Below, in pieces: positions 33,681-46,553 of a DNA stretch of 64,000 bases; the stretch's first letter is position 1, and every line of letters starts with the position of its first letter. The DNA comes from Glycine soja (Eukaryota; Streptophyta; Magnoliopsida; Fabales; Fabaceae). The stretch spans positions 10,299,198 to 10,363,197 of the forward strand of contig NC_041020.1 of the NCBI RefSeq assembly GCF_004193775.1, read 5' to 3'. The notes under the pieces are model-generated. The model did not search any database. It worked only from the letters and a program-made list of their open reading frames with translations, and had not been told where the DNA came from. The position numbers were made by a program, and so were the translations under genes.

Positions 33681-34461
33681 GCAACCCCAAGGTAAATAAA
33701 AAGTATTGTATGTTCACTGTTGTATCTTGAATACTGTATCTTCACTGGTATTAATAGTTCAGGTGGGTTCGTGAGTTCGTTGTTTCATAGGTTTTAGACG
33801 CAGTCTTAGCTCCTGGTGTGGGTTAGTGAGTTCATTGTTCCATTGGAAACTTTTGATTCTATAAGTTTTGAATCATTTTCTCTTCAAATTTATTGATTTT
33901 TCCCAAACAATGTAACATTGATTCTGTAAGTTTTGGCACTTTATGGATAGCCTATATATATATATATATACACGTTGTGTATTGTTTATCTCTCTTAAAC
34001 CTTTGCGGATACGTACATATTTATGTTTGACATACCATATAGCAGTTTATTGTTAAGAACTAGATTGTGCATATTACTAAACATGAGAAATTGTTAGGCC
34101 ACTGAGCATTAGACATATTCCAATTTAGCAATGCAACAAAAAAAACTGCATTGTGATTTTGCATGACTATAACAAACATGAAAATAGTGCAAGGAATAAC
34201 TAAAGTGGTATTGGCTTAGATAGAAGCTGCAAAACCATAATGTAGATAACTAAGAAATTGTGGTAGAGCTGCCTTGATGTACACGACCTTGAGTATCAAG
34301 ATTCGAAGTTAGGTAAGTCTTTTGTTAGAATAATAAAAAACATAGGACTTGAAAGGCAATGTGCAAAAGGACTTGATCATGTATTATTGTACTTGAGAGT
34401 AGTTTGGACATCCTTATCCCCTTTGCACTGCAGTTAACCTTATTGGGATTTTAATTTTAGC

Positions 34462-34838
34462 AATGACTTGTTCCATATTGACCTTAGCTTCAATACTATT
34501 CGAGGTCAAATACCCAAGAGTTTGTTAAATCTTCAAAATCTTAAATATTTAGGATTGGATAACAATACCTATTTCAGATTGGTTGGGGGAACATCAACAT
34601 CTACAACATGTTTTCCGATTCCATTCCTTCAAGTCTAGGAAATCTCACGTCCTTGAACCAATTAATTGTTAGCTCCAATTTGTTGAGTGGCAATCCTCAA
34701 AACACCATTGGCCAAGTCTTTAACTTGAGGAGACTATACATTAGAGGTTCCTTGTCTGTTGTTCTATCTGAAAAGCATTTTTCCAAACTCTTCAATTTAG
34801 AATCACTTATCTTTAATTCAAATTTTTCACTTTTTTGA
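34462..34838 (+). pseudogene. LRR receptor-like protein gene fragment
   Basis: The + strand reads NDLFHIDLSFNTIRGQIPKS, then LLNLQNLKYLGLDNN, and after a frame change IPSSLGNLTSLNQLIVSSNL, then VLSEKHFSKLFNLESLIFNS. These are leucine-rich repeats in the style of plant EIX-type receptor-like proteins, including the SEKHFSKL island. A splice-acceptor-like TTTTAATTTTAG precedes it at 34451-34460. There is no signal peptide, transmembrane part or intact frame. It lies between the CACTA ends, so capture by the element is the likely origin. Confidence 0.78.
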
Positions 34839-34840
34839 AC

Positions 34841-36086
34841 TTTGAACCTAAGAAGTAAAGGTATGGATTGCAAATCCTTAAGCATTAAGGCGGTGAGGCA
34901 TAGTTCAGGTATATATTTCTAAAGCCTAACAAGTCTCACTATAGAGCATTATGTCTGCAGTGTGTCTTTTTGTTTTAGGTTCCACTTCTTCCATCCTTGA
35001 AACAAAACCTTTCAGTTATAAGTTCCACGTTCCTTTGGGTATAAACCAAAAAAAGTTTCCAAGTTCCAAAGTGATATATAAAGAGACAAGGAGAGGATGG
35101 TCTTAGGAGAGAAAGAGAAGGATAACAAGAAGAAGAAAACTAAGGTTCAGTAGTAAGAAAAAGGGGTGGTGATGGGGGTGGTGTTTGGTCAAGTGATGCG
35201 CTGAGGCTATTGTTGTAATCCATGTAGCCAACCTCCCTAACGAGATAAGGCTATTGTTGTTGATTATATATATTAATCTGTGTCAAATCATCTAATACAA
35301 GGACAACCTCTAAGACATAACAAAACACCTAATGGTGATCCCAACAACAATTCTACCCTTGTAACTGTGAGGCTATTCTCTCTGAAGATACGTCTTACAT
35401 CAGATAGAAGTCAAAGTTTGTCGGTGGTGCAGAGTTCTAGCTTCAAACCCTGAATAAACAAAAAATAAAACAAATTAATAGTCATATAAAATAACATGAG
35501 ACCAACAAATATGAGGGTAGATGGAGAAATGAACCAAAAATACCTAACTGCCAATTGTGCAGAATATATATGAAAGAAAACACAATTTGTGGTCTAGAAG
35601 ATTTGTTGACTAAAGAATAAAAATTTAGCAGAATTATAGAGTAAAGGGTACTAATGAGTAGTATAAAATACAAGAAAGGGTACAATTGTTTATTGAAATG
35701 ATGTTTAGGTTCTGTAGAGCCAAAAAAATTGTGACTAATCTTCAAATTAGAGTAACTGTTAACCAAATGAAAATGAAATCTAGTTGAATAACTCTATTTC
35801 AGTCCTCAATAACATAACCAACTTGGCAGTGATAAATAACAACTGTAGTCAAAGTCCAACAACTGCATTTCAACTAATCTTGGACCATTATTATTCAAAT
35901 GACAAACAAAAATACACAAAGTACAAGGGTCGCGTTCAGCTTAAAAGTTTTCGGTGAAGATTAAGACTAAATCACTTCCTAGAAAAAAAATAACGCTTCA
36001 AAAATACACAGACATGACTGCATCAATTGTATATGCAAATATATACAAAGAAATGACAAATCCGATAAAGTTAATAAGTCACTCAG
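34841..36086. other. CACTA interior with no recognised coding
   Basis: I see no conserved domain. A short stretch at 35100-35200 is purine-rich (GAGAAAGAGAAGG, AAGAAGAAG). Two sites, 35205-35225 and 35241-35262, share GAGGCTATTGTTGT-like words. It may be intron or untranslated sequence of captured genes. Confidence 0.45.
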
Positions 36087-36415
36087 CTCAGAAACTCTTC
36101 TCTTAATTGTAGCTGCAAGACATTGTATCACTCTTTGTCTTTTTGCATCTGATTTCACAGGGGACCCATCTATATGCTTGATGTAGTATTCCTGCACAAG
36201 CAAGCATAAAATATTAAGCCAAAGTCCTCAAAAGACCAACATCTTTCAGCAAACAACAAAAGGAATCACAAGTCAATGTGTGTCCCTGTGTGTTTGTTCA
36301 AAACAAAGTGGTGAATCTGATATACCTGATATGCTTCTGGCCCCTCAGCATCAATGTTTGCATGAAAAACCACATACTTCATGTCTGTCAAAGTACAAAC
36401 TATGTCTGAGATCGA
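36087..36415 (-). pseudogene. ACT-domain repeat (ACR) gene fragment with intron
   Basis: Two exons read on the - strand. Exon 36406-36326 gives DIVCTLTDMKYVVFHANIDA and EGPEAYQ, ending at a GT donor. Exon 36191-36087 starts after TGTGCAG and gives EYYIKHIDGSPVKSDAKRQR then VIQCLAATIKRRVSE. The 134-bp intron between them has GT-AG borders, and the frame is open across the splice. The sequence matches the middle of plant ACR proteins (ACT-domain, amino-acid-sensing regulators). Homology stops at both sides, so only about 320 bp of the gene were copied. The intron shows a DNA-level capture and not a processed transcript. Confidence 0.85.
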
Positions 36416-36639
36416 GAAGCTTTGGCCTATCCTTACACTGAATAGTAACCACCAAGCACATAGCTTCACATTAGGTCTTTAGTTTATGGCTTTAATTATT
36501 AGCCTGACAGTTCATTGTGATGACAAGTTGTATTCTGTGTGTTTTGTCTTGTTAGTTTCATACAGTCTTTCATTGGCCAAGTTGGTAAACATAAAATGAG
36601 TTTGAAGAGTTATGTCTTATTTTGTGTTCGCACTGCAGA

Positions 36640-36717
36640 ATTGTAACCCATTGTTCCTAAGTACAAGTTAGCATCAGTAGAAGCCTAGCCACAGCTTGTC
36701 TCTACTTCAAAAGCAAA
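36640..36717 (+). other. Exon-like segment in CACTA interior
   Basis: CACTGCAG at 36632-36639 and GTAAGCC at 36718 bracket about 78 bp that look like an internal exon on the + strand. It has no recognised protein match. It could be spliced into a CACTA transcript. Confidence 0.3.
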
Positions 36718-39700
36718 GGTAAGCCTTGTAACCTGTAGTCTTCAATTGAAATTTTGAGCTTTTTATTTTGAGAAAAGTTCATGTTATATTGTTATATATC
36801 AGTAGTAGATGTCACTTCTATTTTAGGTCATGCTGGTTCATGATCATCTGTTATATCGGTTTTATAATATAAGTGACTTGTACGACTGTGGCTATTGATG
36901 TTCACTAATCATGCTTATGATGACCTAGTGCACAATAAAGAAATAGAAGTGTGTTCATCCTTAGATTTTAAAGTGGGTAACATTCTTCACTATAAAGACA
37001 AAGTGATTAATACATTTGTACACAGTGGGTGACTATTAAATGAAACTAAACTGAGGGTGGTAGATGTAATTATATAAGTGCCTAGTGGGTAAGGGCATAT
37101 GTATTGAAATTGCTATTTTTACCTACATGGATATGGTTAGATATTAGTATTGTTTTGCAAGGAGACAAATATTGTAATTAGTACCCTACCCAAACCTTGT
37201 CTACTATTGCCCCTGCTCCCAAATTCCTATTCCAAGTCTAAAACCTAGCTTCTATTATATTGGTCCTGTTCTTATGTGCAATCCACTATTGTAACTTATC
37301 GACTATTGATACTTTTGTGGACTTTTGAGTCTGTAATTCTAACTAGCCAATTGCTGAAATTTGAACAACAATTGGCTACCCCCCCCTTTGAGCCATGTAT
37401 CTAACAATAGCCCCCCCCCCCTTGAACAGCAATTGGCTACCCCCCTTTGAGCCATGTATCTAACAATAGCCCCCCCTTTCAATAGCTACTAGTAGCAGGG
37501 TTTGCTTTCTGGAGGCACAAATTTCACCATTACAGTGGTATACGTCTCCACCATTTCCTCTCTCCTATGCCGCAAAGGCTAATATGTACACAACCATATG
37601 TTATCAACTCCCATTGCCAACCATAGTCTGCATATTCTTCTTTAACAGTTCTACTTTCTCCTAATTATTCTGGTATTGAAGTTCTAAAGATGTCCAGCAT
37701 GTGTCTGAAACCTAAGCCTGCAATATATCACCAAGTAACAAATGTAGTATGGCTTGCTGGACGTGGCATATAGTGCTGCATAAGTTCTAAGAATTGATGC
37801 AAGTAGCACCCACATTAATTTTCACAAATGGTGGTGGTGGAGGAAGAAGAGCTTGGTCTAAGAGAGTAATAGTAATGCTCAATAGAGTAGTATGCTCAGC
37901 TATTAGGAACTTAAAACAGATCGGGTGTCAAGGAATGTAGTAATAGTAATGAACTAATTATCCTCTTACAGCTCTCTTTGCTTGTCACATGAATAAGTAA
38001 CATTTTTAATAGCCAACAAGCAGTTTCACATACTTTGGTTGAGCATAAGCTGAATTACTTTGTTGTAGTTGAACTAGGTTTGGCTCTGAGTTCTTCTAAT
38101 GCCATTACTCATTTTTGTGCAAAATGTGATACATATAATTGTTGTGGCAGTATGGCCCATGCCTAATTGGCATAAGCTTTTTATTTTTACGTTATCATTT
38201 ACTACTGCTAATTGGCCTTGTTGTGGAAGCTGTTTGATTATAGCAACTCCAGGTAAAGCACGTTGTTACTACTGCTTATATATACATGTATATGTGTAAA
38301 GGAGAATGAAATCAGATCTGCATAATCTGATGTTGATATCAACTAATTGAAGCTTCTAGAATAAAGGAGAATACAATCTAATTTGATTTGGATTTTAGCT
38401 ACGCATATCTTCTAGGATCCTTATTTGTAACTCTTCTAGAATCCTTTTAAGCTATAAAATTTAGCAAACTCCCTGGCAGCTTTATAGGACTGAGAGGAAG
38501 TTAAAGTAAAAGAAGGGCAGATAAGCCCAAGTAAACTTTAAAATGATGAGAAATGTGATTCTAGGTTGAATATATTTAAAATGCTGAGAAATGTGATTAT
38601 TTTAGTAGGGATTAGGTGCCAAATCCAAGTTCTCATATCTATAGATTCTATACTTATGATTCTAGAAACCACATTGAAAGTCATCAAATTTGCTTCTAAA
38701 ATAGTCAAGCTAATAGAAATGATTAAATACGTGTATGGGCATACATGTAGTTATCTATTTGCTTTTATTACTACCCGTTCAACTTTTTATCACAAGGATA
38801 AAATTGTAAAAAAAAAAAAAACTCATAACTCTCACAGTAATTTATTAGTACTTGCTTATAGTGGTGCTATCATAATGGAGCAGTTGAAAGCATGTCCTGC
38901 TTTGAAAAGCTAGTTGTATTTCATGTAATTTTGTGGCTGGGTAAATTGGCATCTAAATTGCAGCATGACATCCTTGATAGCTGGAATGACTACTATGCTC
39001 TAGATATTGAAAAATTTGAAATATCTTATTCCCCATCCTTAATTGTACCTTATTTACTTGTTAAGAGGATTTTTGGTGTCTTATAGTCATCCATGCAGCA
39101 AGGCATTTTAGGATTAGCAGCCTCTGTTCTTTATTGCACAAAGTCATCACACATTGTGAGCCATAGGAATTTCAAGCCTACTCTTGTCATAAACACAATG
39201 AAATTGCATAGCCCACCCCGTGTTATAGCATATTGCCACTACTTCACCCTTGTTTTTGCATCATGAAGTCGTATATGCTTGTTTCTCACTTTGCACTTTG
39301 CTCTCTCAAGTTTCCAGCAACCAAACACCTGTTCATGCTTTGTTTGTCTCTGTACCCTTTGCATTTTCCTGTCCCTCAGCCTCTCTTTCATCCTTTTCCA
39401 ACCAAGCCCAACAGTATTTCTCCACTTTTGATTTGAGTACTTTAGTTTTGAACATGTTATATAGAAAGTATTTGGTTTGGTGTAGCAACTACTTTGTTGT
39501 ACCATTATAGCATATAGGGGTCAGGTATTGCCCTATAATATGGGGTTATTTAACCACACTGAGTCAAAAATCCTGCCACTGTTGGGTGCTTCAAAACTTG
39601 CTCTTGAGAACACCAACCCACCAATAATATTGATGAAAACGAAGCATTGCAGAATAATAGAAGTATTCAACATTTCAACTGTCTGCAGTAGATTCCAAAG

Positions 39701-41122
39701 CCAATGTTAATGATTTAATTTACTGTTGTTCCCTAAATTAGATTTATTTAACTTATCTGCAATTCTCATTGTTAGGTTGGGTCGCAATAGAGATACACAC
39801 GTCACTACCAGTTTAGAGAGACAATTTTTATGGATTAACCTTTACAAATTTTATAAAAAGAAAGGTCTTCCATTTCCATAACTTATGAGTAATTTATTTT
39901 AGATACAGATCAGGTTAGGTGAATAGGTGAAAACCGAAAAGAAAGTAGTAAAAAAGCTATCTCATGGTCTGCCAGAATCACCACTCAGAAGAACTCTAAA
40001 AAAGCCAAAATAAGACACAATTTCAAGACTAAAGACAGCAGGGATGGCTCTGCTTTTGCTAGATTTATGGTTTAAAACTCTAATTGTTCTGGTTGAAGTT
40101 GAGATTTGGATAATGCTAGTTATTTGATGATTCCTTTAAGGTTAAAACTCTAGTAAGAAGTTTTAATACTAAGACAAAATCCAAAAGTAAAACAAACAAG
40201 ATATTTCAAATTACAAAACCCCATTTAAATAGTAAGCTTCAATGCTTCATTACTTGCTAAATTTCATGCTCTGGCTAATGGAGAAATTTTGTTTAACTTC
40301 TATTAAAAATGCTACCCCATTTTCTCACCAACCCACACAGACAAGAAAAATAACTATAGCCTGCGTTTGCTCCCGAATAGCTTTCTTTAAGGCAGTAAGA
40401 TATACATAGTTTTAGAATAATCTACTTAAGCTCCACCAATAAAAACAAGACACTGATCATAAAACACTTACCTAGTTCTTTCCAGAATCTAGCATAAATT
40501 GCTTAAGCAACCAGGTGGACTTTCCAGAAGGCAGTAGTACTCAAGAAATACCAACAAGAAACTTTGTCTCCAAGATTCAAAAACTAAGGAGAACGTAGAA
40601 GCAGAGATGAAATTTGAGAAAAAAATTCAAGAACCAATGGAGTGGAAGGCTGATATAATATCAAATTCTATACAACTTTATCTGGTGCAAACACTACTAT
40701 AGTACTATTGCTATCTCTTATAAAATATAAAACTGCAGTTACTTCTCTGCCCCTTCTCAAGGTTTCCAAGAGAACTAAATCATAAGTATAACAAGACTAT
40801 TAAATCACATTGTTGAAAAATTAAGGAATGAGGAAGCTTGCCAATCACAAAACAAGAATAACACAGTAATATAAATCACAAAACAAGCATCATCTCCTAT
40901 TCCGACTCTTGGGGTATGAATTTGAATAGAAATCAGACACAGCTTGGTTTGCAGTGCCATATAATCAGTAGCCCAATTATAATAATTCCTAGGAGTCTAA
41001 TAGCTAGAAACCAACAAAGAGGGAGGGGTCCTAAGAATTGAAGATTATCTTGAAGAACTACTTACAAAAGTGCAATTTTGAAACTGTTTAACTTATTCAC
41101 ATTGTATGATTGTCCTCACTAC
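36718..41122. other. CACTA interior, no recognised gene
   Basis: More than 4 kb without a convincing domain on either strand. Short open frames (38099-38299, 38566-38913, 38892-39086, 39233-39510, 39528-39710) lack conserved motifs and are likely intron or UTR-like sequence. A 62-bp tandem duplication lies at 37361-37480. Confidence 0.5.
37361..37480. repeat. Tandem duplication with C-runs
   Basis: The unit TTGAACAACAATTGGCTACC, a C-run, TTTGAGCCATGTATCTAACAATAG and a second C-run is present twice. The C-run lengths differ between the copies. Confidence 0.88.
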
Positions 41123-42814
41123 TGTGGAAGCAATGCCTTCCAAGATTATTTTGATGATGCCAAAGAATCAAGAGTCAAACAAGTTTCAAGAATCAAGATC
41201 AAGATTCAAGATTCAAGAATAATCAAGATCAAAATTCAAGATTCAAGTAAAGAATCAAGACTCAAGATTCAAGAATCAAGAGAAGACTCAATCAAGATAA
41301 GTATTAAAAGAGTTTTTCAAAAACTATTGAATAGCACAATTTTGTTCAAAAGAATTTTTCAAAAGAAATTTTTTACCAAAGAGTTTTACTCTCTAGTAAT
41401 CGATTACTAGACGGCAGTAATCGATTACCAGTAGTCAACATTGTTTTCAAACTGATTTACAAAGTTGTAATTGATTACCATAATCATGTAATCGATTACC
41501 AATGTTTTAAAACGTTAGATTTCAAATTTCAAGAGTCACAACTTATGATAAAACATTTTCAAATCATTTCAAACTTGTGTAATCGATTACCCAATACTTG
41601 TAATCGATTACTAGTATTTCTAAACATTTTGATTTTCAAATTTAAACATGCAGAGTCACATCTGTTGATGTGTAATCAATTACACTATGATGGTAATCGA
41701 TTACCAGTGACTTATTTTGAAAAATAAATTACCAAAAGTCACAATTCTTAAAATGACTTGTTTCTAAAGATTTTTTCAAAAGTCACAACCTTTAAGTGAC
41801 TAGTTTTCAAAAGAGTTACAACTTTTAAAGTGACTAGTTTTCAAAAGAGTCACAACTTTTAAAAAGTGACTAGTTTTGAAGAAATTGTCAAGAGTCACAA
41901 CTTTTAACTTATTTTTTCAAGAGCCATCAAATGGCTATAAATATGTGACCATGACATCAATTTTAAAAAACAACTTTCAAATTTCTTTCATTCATTCAAA
42001 GCATTCTTCTAAGAGTTTTTGTTCAAAACTTTCTTTATTCAAGAAAAGTTCATTGGCCAAAAACTTGTGCTATTCTTCTTCTTCATTCTTTCTCTCTCTC
42101 TTGCCAAAAGATTCAAAGGACTAACTGCCTGAGAATTCTTTTGTTTCTTCCTTCTCCCTTTTGTCAAAAGATTCAAAGGACTAACCGCTTGAAAATTCTT
42201 TTGATTCTTCCTCTTCCCTTTAAACAAAAGATTTCAAAGGACTAACTGCCTGAGATATTTTTTGTTTCCCCTTACAAAGATTCAAGGGACTAACCGCCTA
42301 AGAATTCTTTGTCTTAACACATTGGAGGGTACATCCTTTGTGGTACAAGTGGAGGGTACATCTACTTGGGTTGTAATACTGAGAACACGAGAGGGTAAAT
42401 CTCTTGTGGATCAGTTCATGTGGAGGGTACATCCACTTGGTTGTTCAAAGAGAACAAGGGAGGGTACATCCCTTGTGGATCTTTGCTTGTAAAGGATTTT
42501 ACAAGGTTATCGGAAATCTCAAGAACTGGTGGTTGCTTGGGGGCTGGACGTAGGCACAGGTTGTGGCCGAACCAGTATAAATCTTGTGTTTGTCTTCTTC
42601 TTCCCTACACTCTTTATCTTTCCGCTGTGTACTTTTTATTTCTGCTTTACTTTTGTCTAAGTTATTGTTTCTATTCTTTACTTTCTCATAACTTAGTAGT
42701 AAAGCCTAATTGAATCTAGTAACATTAAGAAGGATAAATTTTTAATTAGTCAAGACGCGTTCATAATTAATTCAACTCCTCTTCTTAATTATTATGAGGC
42801 CACTTGATTCAACA
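41123..42814 (+). mobile_element. Sirevirus-type solo LTR, 1.69 kb
   Basis: Starts TGTGGAAGCAATG and ends CTTGATTCAACA; flanked by ACTAC at 41118-41122 and 42815-42819. It has the same modules as 21140-22843, with a shorter CAAGATTCAAG start, TAATCGATTA palindromes from about 41397 to 41705, TATA CTATAAATA near 41935, and the two short arrays. It is inserted into the CACTA interior. Confidence 0.92.
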
Positions 42815-42819
42815 ACTAC

Positions 42820-43533
42820 TTTGTATGCTAGTTAGACTTATGATTTTTGAGACATTTTTGGCATCAATTGATATCTGTCATACTTTAAGCCTACTCATTG
42901 TCACATATTGATATCTGTTTTTCGAATGATGATTGATGTAGGTGGTCATTGAGTTATTTGTTAGATTGTTCCTTTCATTTTGGACCGTGCTGCTCATCAT
43001 CACAGGTACAAATGTTTGTTTCCAATTAATGTTTTTATTACTTGTTCACTACCATTAATGACAACTGATATATGATATATAAATTGTGTTCATTATGAGT
43101 GAACCTTAGATTCCCTTTTAAGACTGAATGCAATGATTTTTGCGGACAGTTTGCATACACGTTGTATTCAATCTTGAATTGTTCATTTGGACAGTTTGGG
43201 GAGACTGATATTTTTATGGTAGATTCATGCGTTAAGGTTAACATTATTTTTTTTAATTTGATGAAATTTTGGTACAATGCATTCCTAGTTGTTCTCTGAG
43301 TGCGTACTTGATTATCAGGAAATTAATTTCACCGATTTCATGTCATGTACTTGGAGACCAATGCGAAATGCTGCTGAAATTTTGTCAAATTTAACAAAAT
43401 AGAATTAACCCTGACATATGAAGCTAGTATAAAAAATGGTCTTCCTGAATGGGATAGGGCCACACCTATAATAAAAAAAGTGAGATTTTCATGCATCGAA
43501 TAACTTTGTGGGTATCACATAGTTATTACTTAG
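42820..43533 (+). other. CACTA interior upstream of transposase
   Basis: No domain is recognised. It is likely intron or leader sequence before the Tnp2 start at 43534. The frames at 43038-43299 overlap on opposite strands and have no conserved motif. Confidence 0.4.
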
Positions 43534-44930
43534 ATGGATCGAATTTGGATGAATGAAAGTCGCATGAGCCCAGAATATGAGGAAGGCATTGAGCAGTTCT
43601 TGCAATTTGCTTTAGAAAGAAGTCAATCGGATGAAGATGGAAAATATTATTGTCCTTGCATCAATTGTTTGAACGGAAGATGACAAATATTGGATGACAT
43701 ATGGGAGCATCTATTGTGTGATTGGATTAAGAAGAATTAGACGACGTGGATATGACATGGTGAATTGACAGACATGCAGAGTGGGTCCTAATCTGAACCG
43801 TTTGATGTAGAAATGGGAGATCGCTTGGAGGATATGATTCGTGACCTTGGACAAGAGTCTTTTCAGCAAGCACATGCCCCTATGTATGAAGGATTGCAAA
43901 GTGATTCAAAGAAGCCTTTGTATACGGGGTGCAAGAATTCCTTGACGTTGTTGTCGGTGGTGTTAAGTCCGGTTAATGTCAAGGCCAGATTTGGGTGGAG
44001 TGACAAAAGCTTTAGTTTACTGCTTCAAGTAGTGCACGATCTACTTCCAAAGGAAAACACGTTGCCTAAAAGTTACTATCAGGCCAAGAAGATACTACGT
44101 CCGATAGGTATGGAGTATCAGAAGATTCATGTTTGCCCCAATGATTGCATACTATACAGGCATGAATTCGAAGAAATGTCCAAATGCCCTAGGTGTGGGG
44201 CATCACGGTACAAAGTGAAGGATGATGAGGAATGCAGTTCTGATGAAAACTCAAAGAAGAGCCCTCCAGCGAAGGTGTTGTGGTATCTTCCCATCATTCC
44301 AAGGTTTAAGCGTCTTTTTGCTAATGAAGGCGACACAAAAGACCTTACCTGGCATGCAAATGGGAGAAACTCTGATGGAATGGTCCGTCATCCGGCTGAT
44401 TGCTCCCAGTCGAAGAAGATTGATCGTTTGTATCTGGATTTCGGCAAGGAGGCAAGAAATCTTAGGCTTGGACTAGCCAGGGATGGAATGAATCCATATG
44501 GCAATTTAAGCACTCAACCCAGTTCATGGCCAGTTCTACTAGTAATTTACAATTTGTCTCCTTGGTTGTGCACTAATTGTAGTTAACGTTTAATAACTTT
44601 GTTTCATTATGTATTTAGTGTAATAGACAAAAAGAAAACACTGAGTGTGGTTATTACGTCATGCACTGGATATCCACGATAATCTTAGAAACTTTCAGGC
44701 ATAATTGAGAAACGATAATTGTTTATTTTAAACAAAGTTGATTTTCTTATCATTGGTATTACATTATTAACTTATGTTTTATTTGATCATGCAGTATTTT
44801 AATGATGTTGGACCATTGGAAGCAGAGAGATTGAAGGCGCTTCACATCTAGTGGGCACAGTATTATCTCAAAGTTAGAAATCAAACATAGGATGTTAGCG
44901 AACTATGTAATTTTAGGCTACTTAATTAGT
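43534..44930 (+). pseudogene. CACTA Tnp2-type transposase, truncated
   Basis: ATG at 43534 begins MDRIWMNESRMSPEYEEGIE, the Transpos_assoc N-terminal region, with YYCPCINCLNGR. A TGA follows at 43681 (an Arg is expected), and a second stop near 43738. The open frame 43813-44586 holds the start of the Tnp2 transposase domain: YTGCKNSLTLLSVVLSPVNVK, MEYQKIHVCPNDCILYRHEF with CPRCGASRYK, then YLPIIPRFKRLFAN and GMNPYGNLSTQPSSWPVLL. It ends soon after, where the family continues for several hundred residues. A distal patch at about 44798-44905 reads FNDVGPLEAERLKALHI and ISELC-like sequence. The protein would cut the CACTA ends; this copy has lost its catalytic half. Confidence 0.85.
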
Positions 44931-45186
44931 TTACTAGCTTGCTTTACATTTTTTACAATTGTTGTTGCATTTTAACATTAAATATTCTTTATTGATAGTT
45001 ATTAATAAATTATTTATTCATAGTTATCAATTGATAGTTTACTATCTAGCTTTCTGCTAAAAATTGTTTGAAAGCAGAATGCAAATCATATATGATGTGT
45101 TGTGTGGTCTGATTTAAAATTTACAGGTTAAATTTTGGGTTTTTTTTTGTAAAAACAGAAAGTGTATTTAAAAAAAATTCCTAATA

Positions 45187-45662
45187 ACAACATCGGTTTT
45201 TTTAAAAAACCGATGTTAATATCCAAAACGTTAACATCGGTTTCTGTAAAAAAACCGATGTTAACTTATACGTTAACATTAGTTCTTGTTAAAAACCGAT
45301 GCTAACATAAAAATGTTAATACAAAAACCGATGTTAATGTATAAGTTAACATCAGTTTTTTACTGAAACCGATGTTAACGTTTGGAAGTTAGCATCGGTT
45401 TTTGTACAAAACAAATGTTAACGTATATGTTAACATTGGTTTTTGTAGAAAATCGATGTAAACTGTCAACATTCATACATTTTTTTGGTGTAATTCTTAT
45501 TATATAACATTAGTTATTTAAATAACCGATGTTGTTAATTTTACATTAACATTGGTTTTGAAAAACCGATGTTAACGATAATACTTTCAACATCAATACT
45601 TTCAATATTGGTTAAAAACTAATGTAGAAAGTCATAAATAATCGATGTAAAAAACATATTAT
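45187..45662 (+). repeat. CACTA right subterminal repeats
   Basis: About a dozen alternating copies of ACATCGGTTTTT and AAAAACCGATGTTAA, many forming adjacent inverted pairs with 3-8 base loops, lead up to the terminus ACATATTATCTAATAGT. The same words occur at 23420-23640. Confidence 0.85.
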
Positions 45663-45670
45663 CTAATAGT

Positions 45671-46553
45671 CAGTGGCGGACCCACGTGTATCCCAGGGTA
45701 GGCAGGTGCACCCCCTGAATAAAGAAAAAGGCTTATGGCTTCTATGTTAGTGATGATGATTGGTGCATCCCCTCAATAAAATTTTATCTTTTTCTACCCT
45801 TCTCTCACACGTTTCTTGTTTCTCTTTCATTATTTTAAATTATTTGTCTCTTCAACTTCTACTTTCACGTTTTCTAGTGGGCAGTTTCTTGTTTCTCTTT
45901 TATTATTTTAAATTATTTGTCTCTTCCACTTCTACTTTCACGTTTGTTCTCTAGTGGACAGTTTCTTGTTTCTCTTTTATTATTTTAAATTATTTGTCTC
46001 TTCCACTTCTATTTTCACTTTTTCTAGTGGGCTGTTCCGCTTTTACTTTAAACTCTCCCACATGTTTGCATAGAGGAGTTAGAAAAATAGAGAGCTCATG
46101 AGCTGATGAGAGTTATATGAGGCTGTAGCTCTGCAAGTCTACAAGAGCAAGGAAAATCACAACAACTCAACAAGCAAAGAAAGATTTAGGTACCAAATTA
46201 CCAATAACTGTTATAACTTATAAACATGTCTCTCAGTATCTGATAATATGTTTTTTTACAAATCTTTTTATTTTTTTCCCCTTAAGTTTAATATATAAAT
46301 AATATAATTATATATTAATTATGTTTGATGAATTTATAGATTGACAATGAACTAATCATTCAACGATTTCAAAACATGAAATCACATAGAGAACAACTAT
46401 AAGGTATGAAATTTATTTGAATAAATACATTAAAATTTTATAATTTTGGTACTTATGTCTTTATCTTTATATGCATAATGATAATTATTATTAATTTATA
46501 TTATTTAAAAAGTAAATTGCCCCCATTGACTTAGGGTCTTAGATTCGCCACTG
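45671..46553. mobile_element. Small non-autonomous hAT element
   Basis: It starts CAGTGGCGGACC and ends TTCGCCACTG, an imperfect inverted terminal repeat of about 10-11 bp. The 8-bp direct repeat CTAATAGT flanks it at 45663-45670 and 46554-46561, the size typical for hAT. The interior is non-coding and contains a triplicated unit at 45811-46034. The target site is the terminus of the CACTA element. Confidence 0.9.
45811..46034. repeat. Triplicated 75-bp unit in the hAT element
   Basis: Units start at 45811, 45884 and 45961 with GTTTCTTGTTTCTCTTT, and include ATTATTTGTCTCTTC and TTTTCTAGTGG-like words. The small frame 45760-45954 is produced by these repeats. Confidence 0.88.

Noticed and set aside
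34608..34838. A 76-codon LRR open frame as an expressed small receptor gene
   Set aside because: It is a frameshifted part of a longer fragment, with no start context, signal peptide or membrane anchor.
38566..39710. Several overlapping ORFs of 60-115 codons in the CACTA interior
   Set aside because: No motif, codon bias or conserved partner; frames overlap on both strands, as expected by chance in such DNA.
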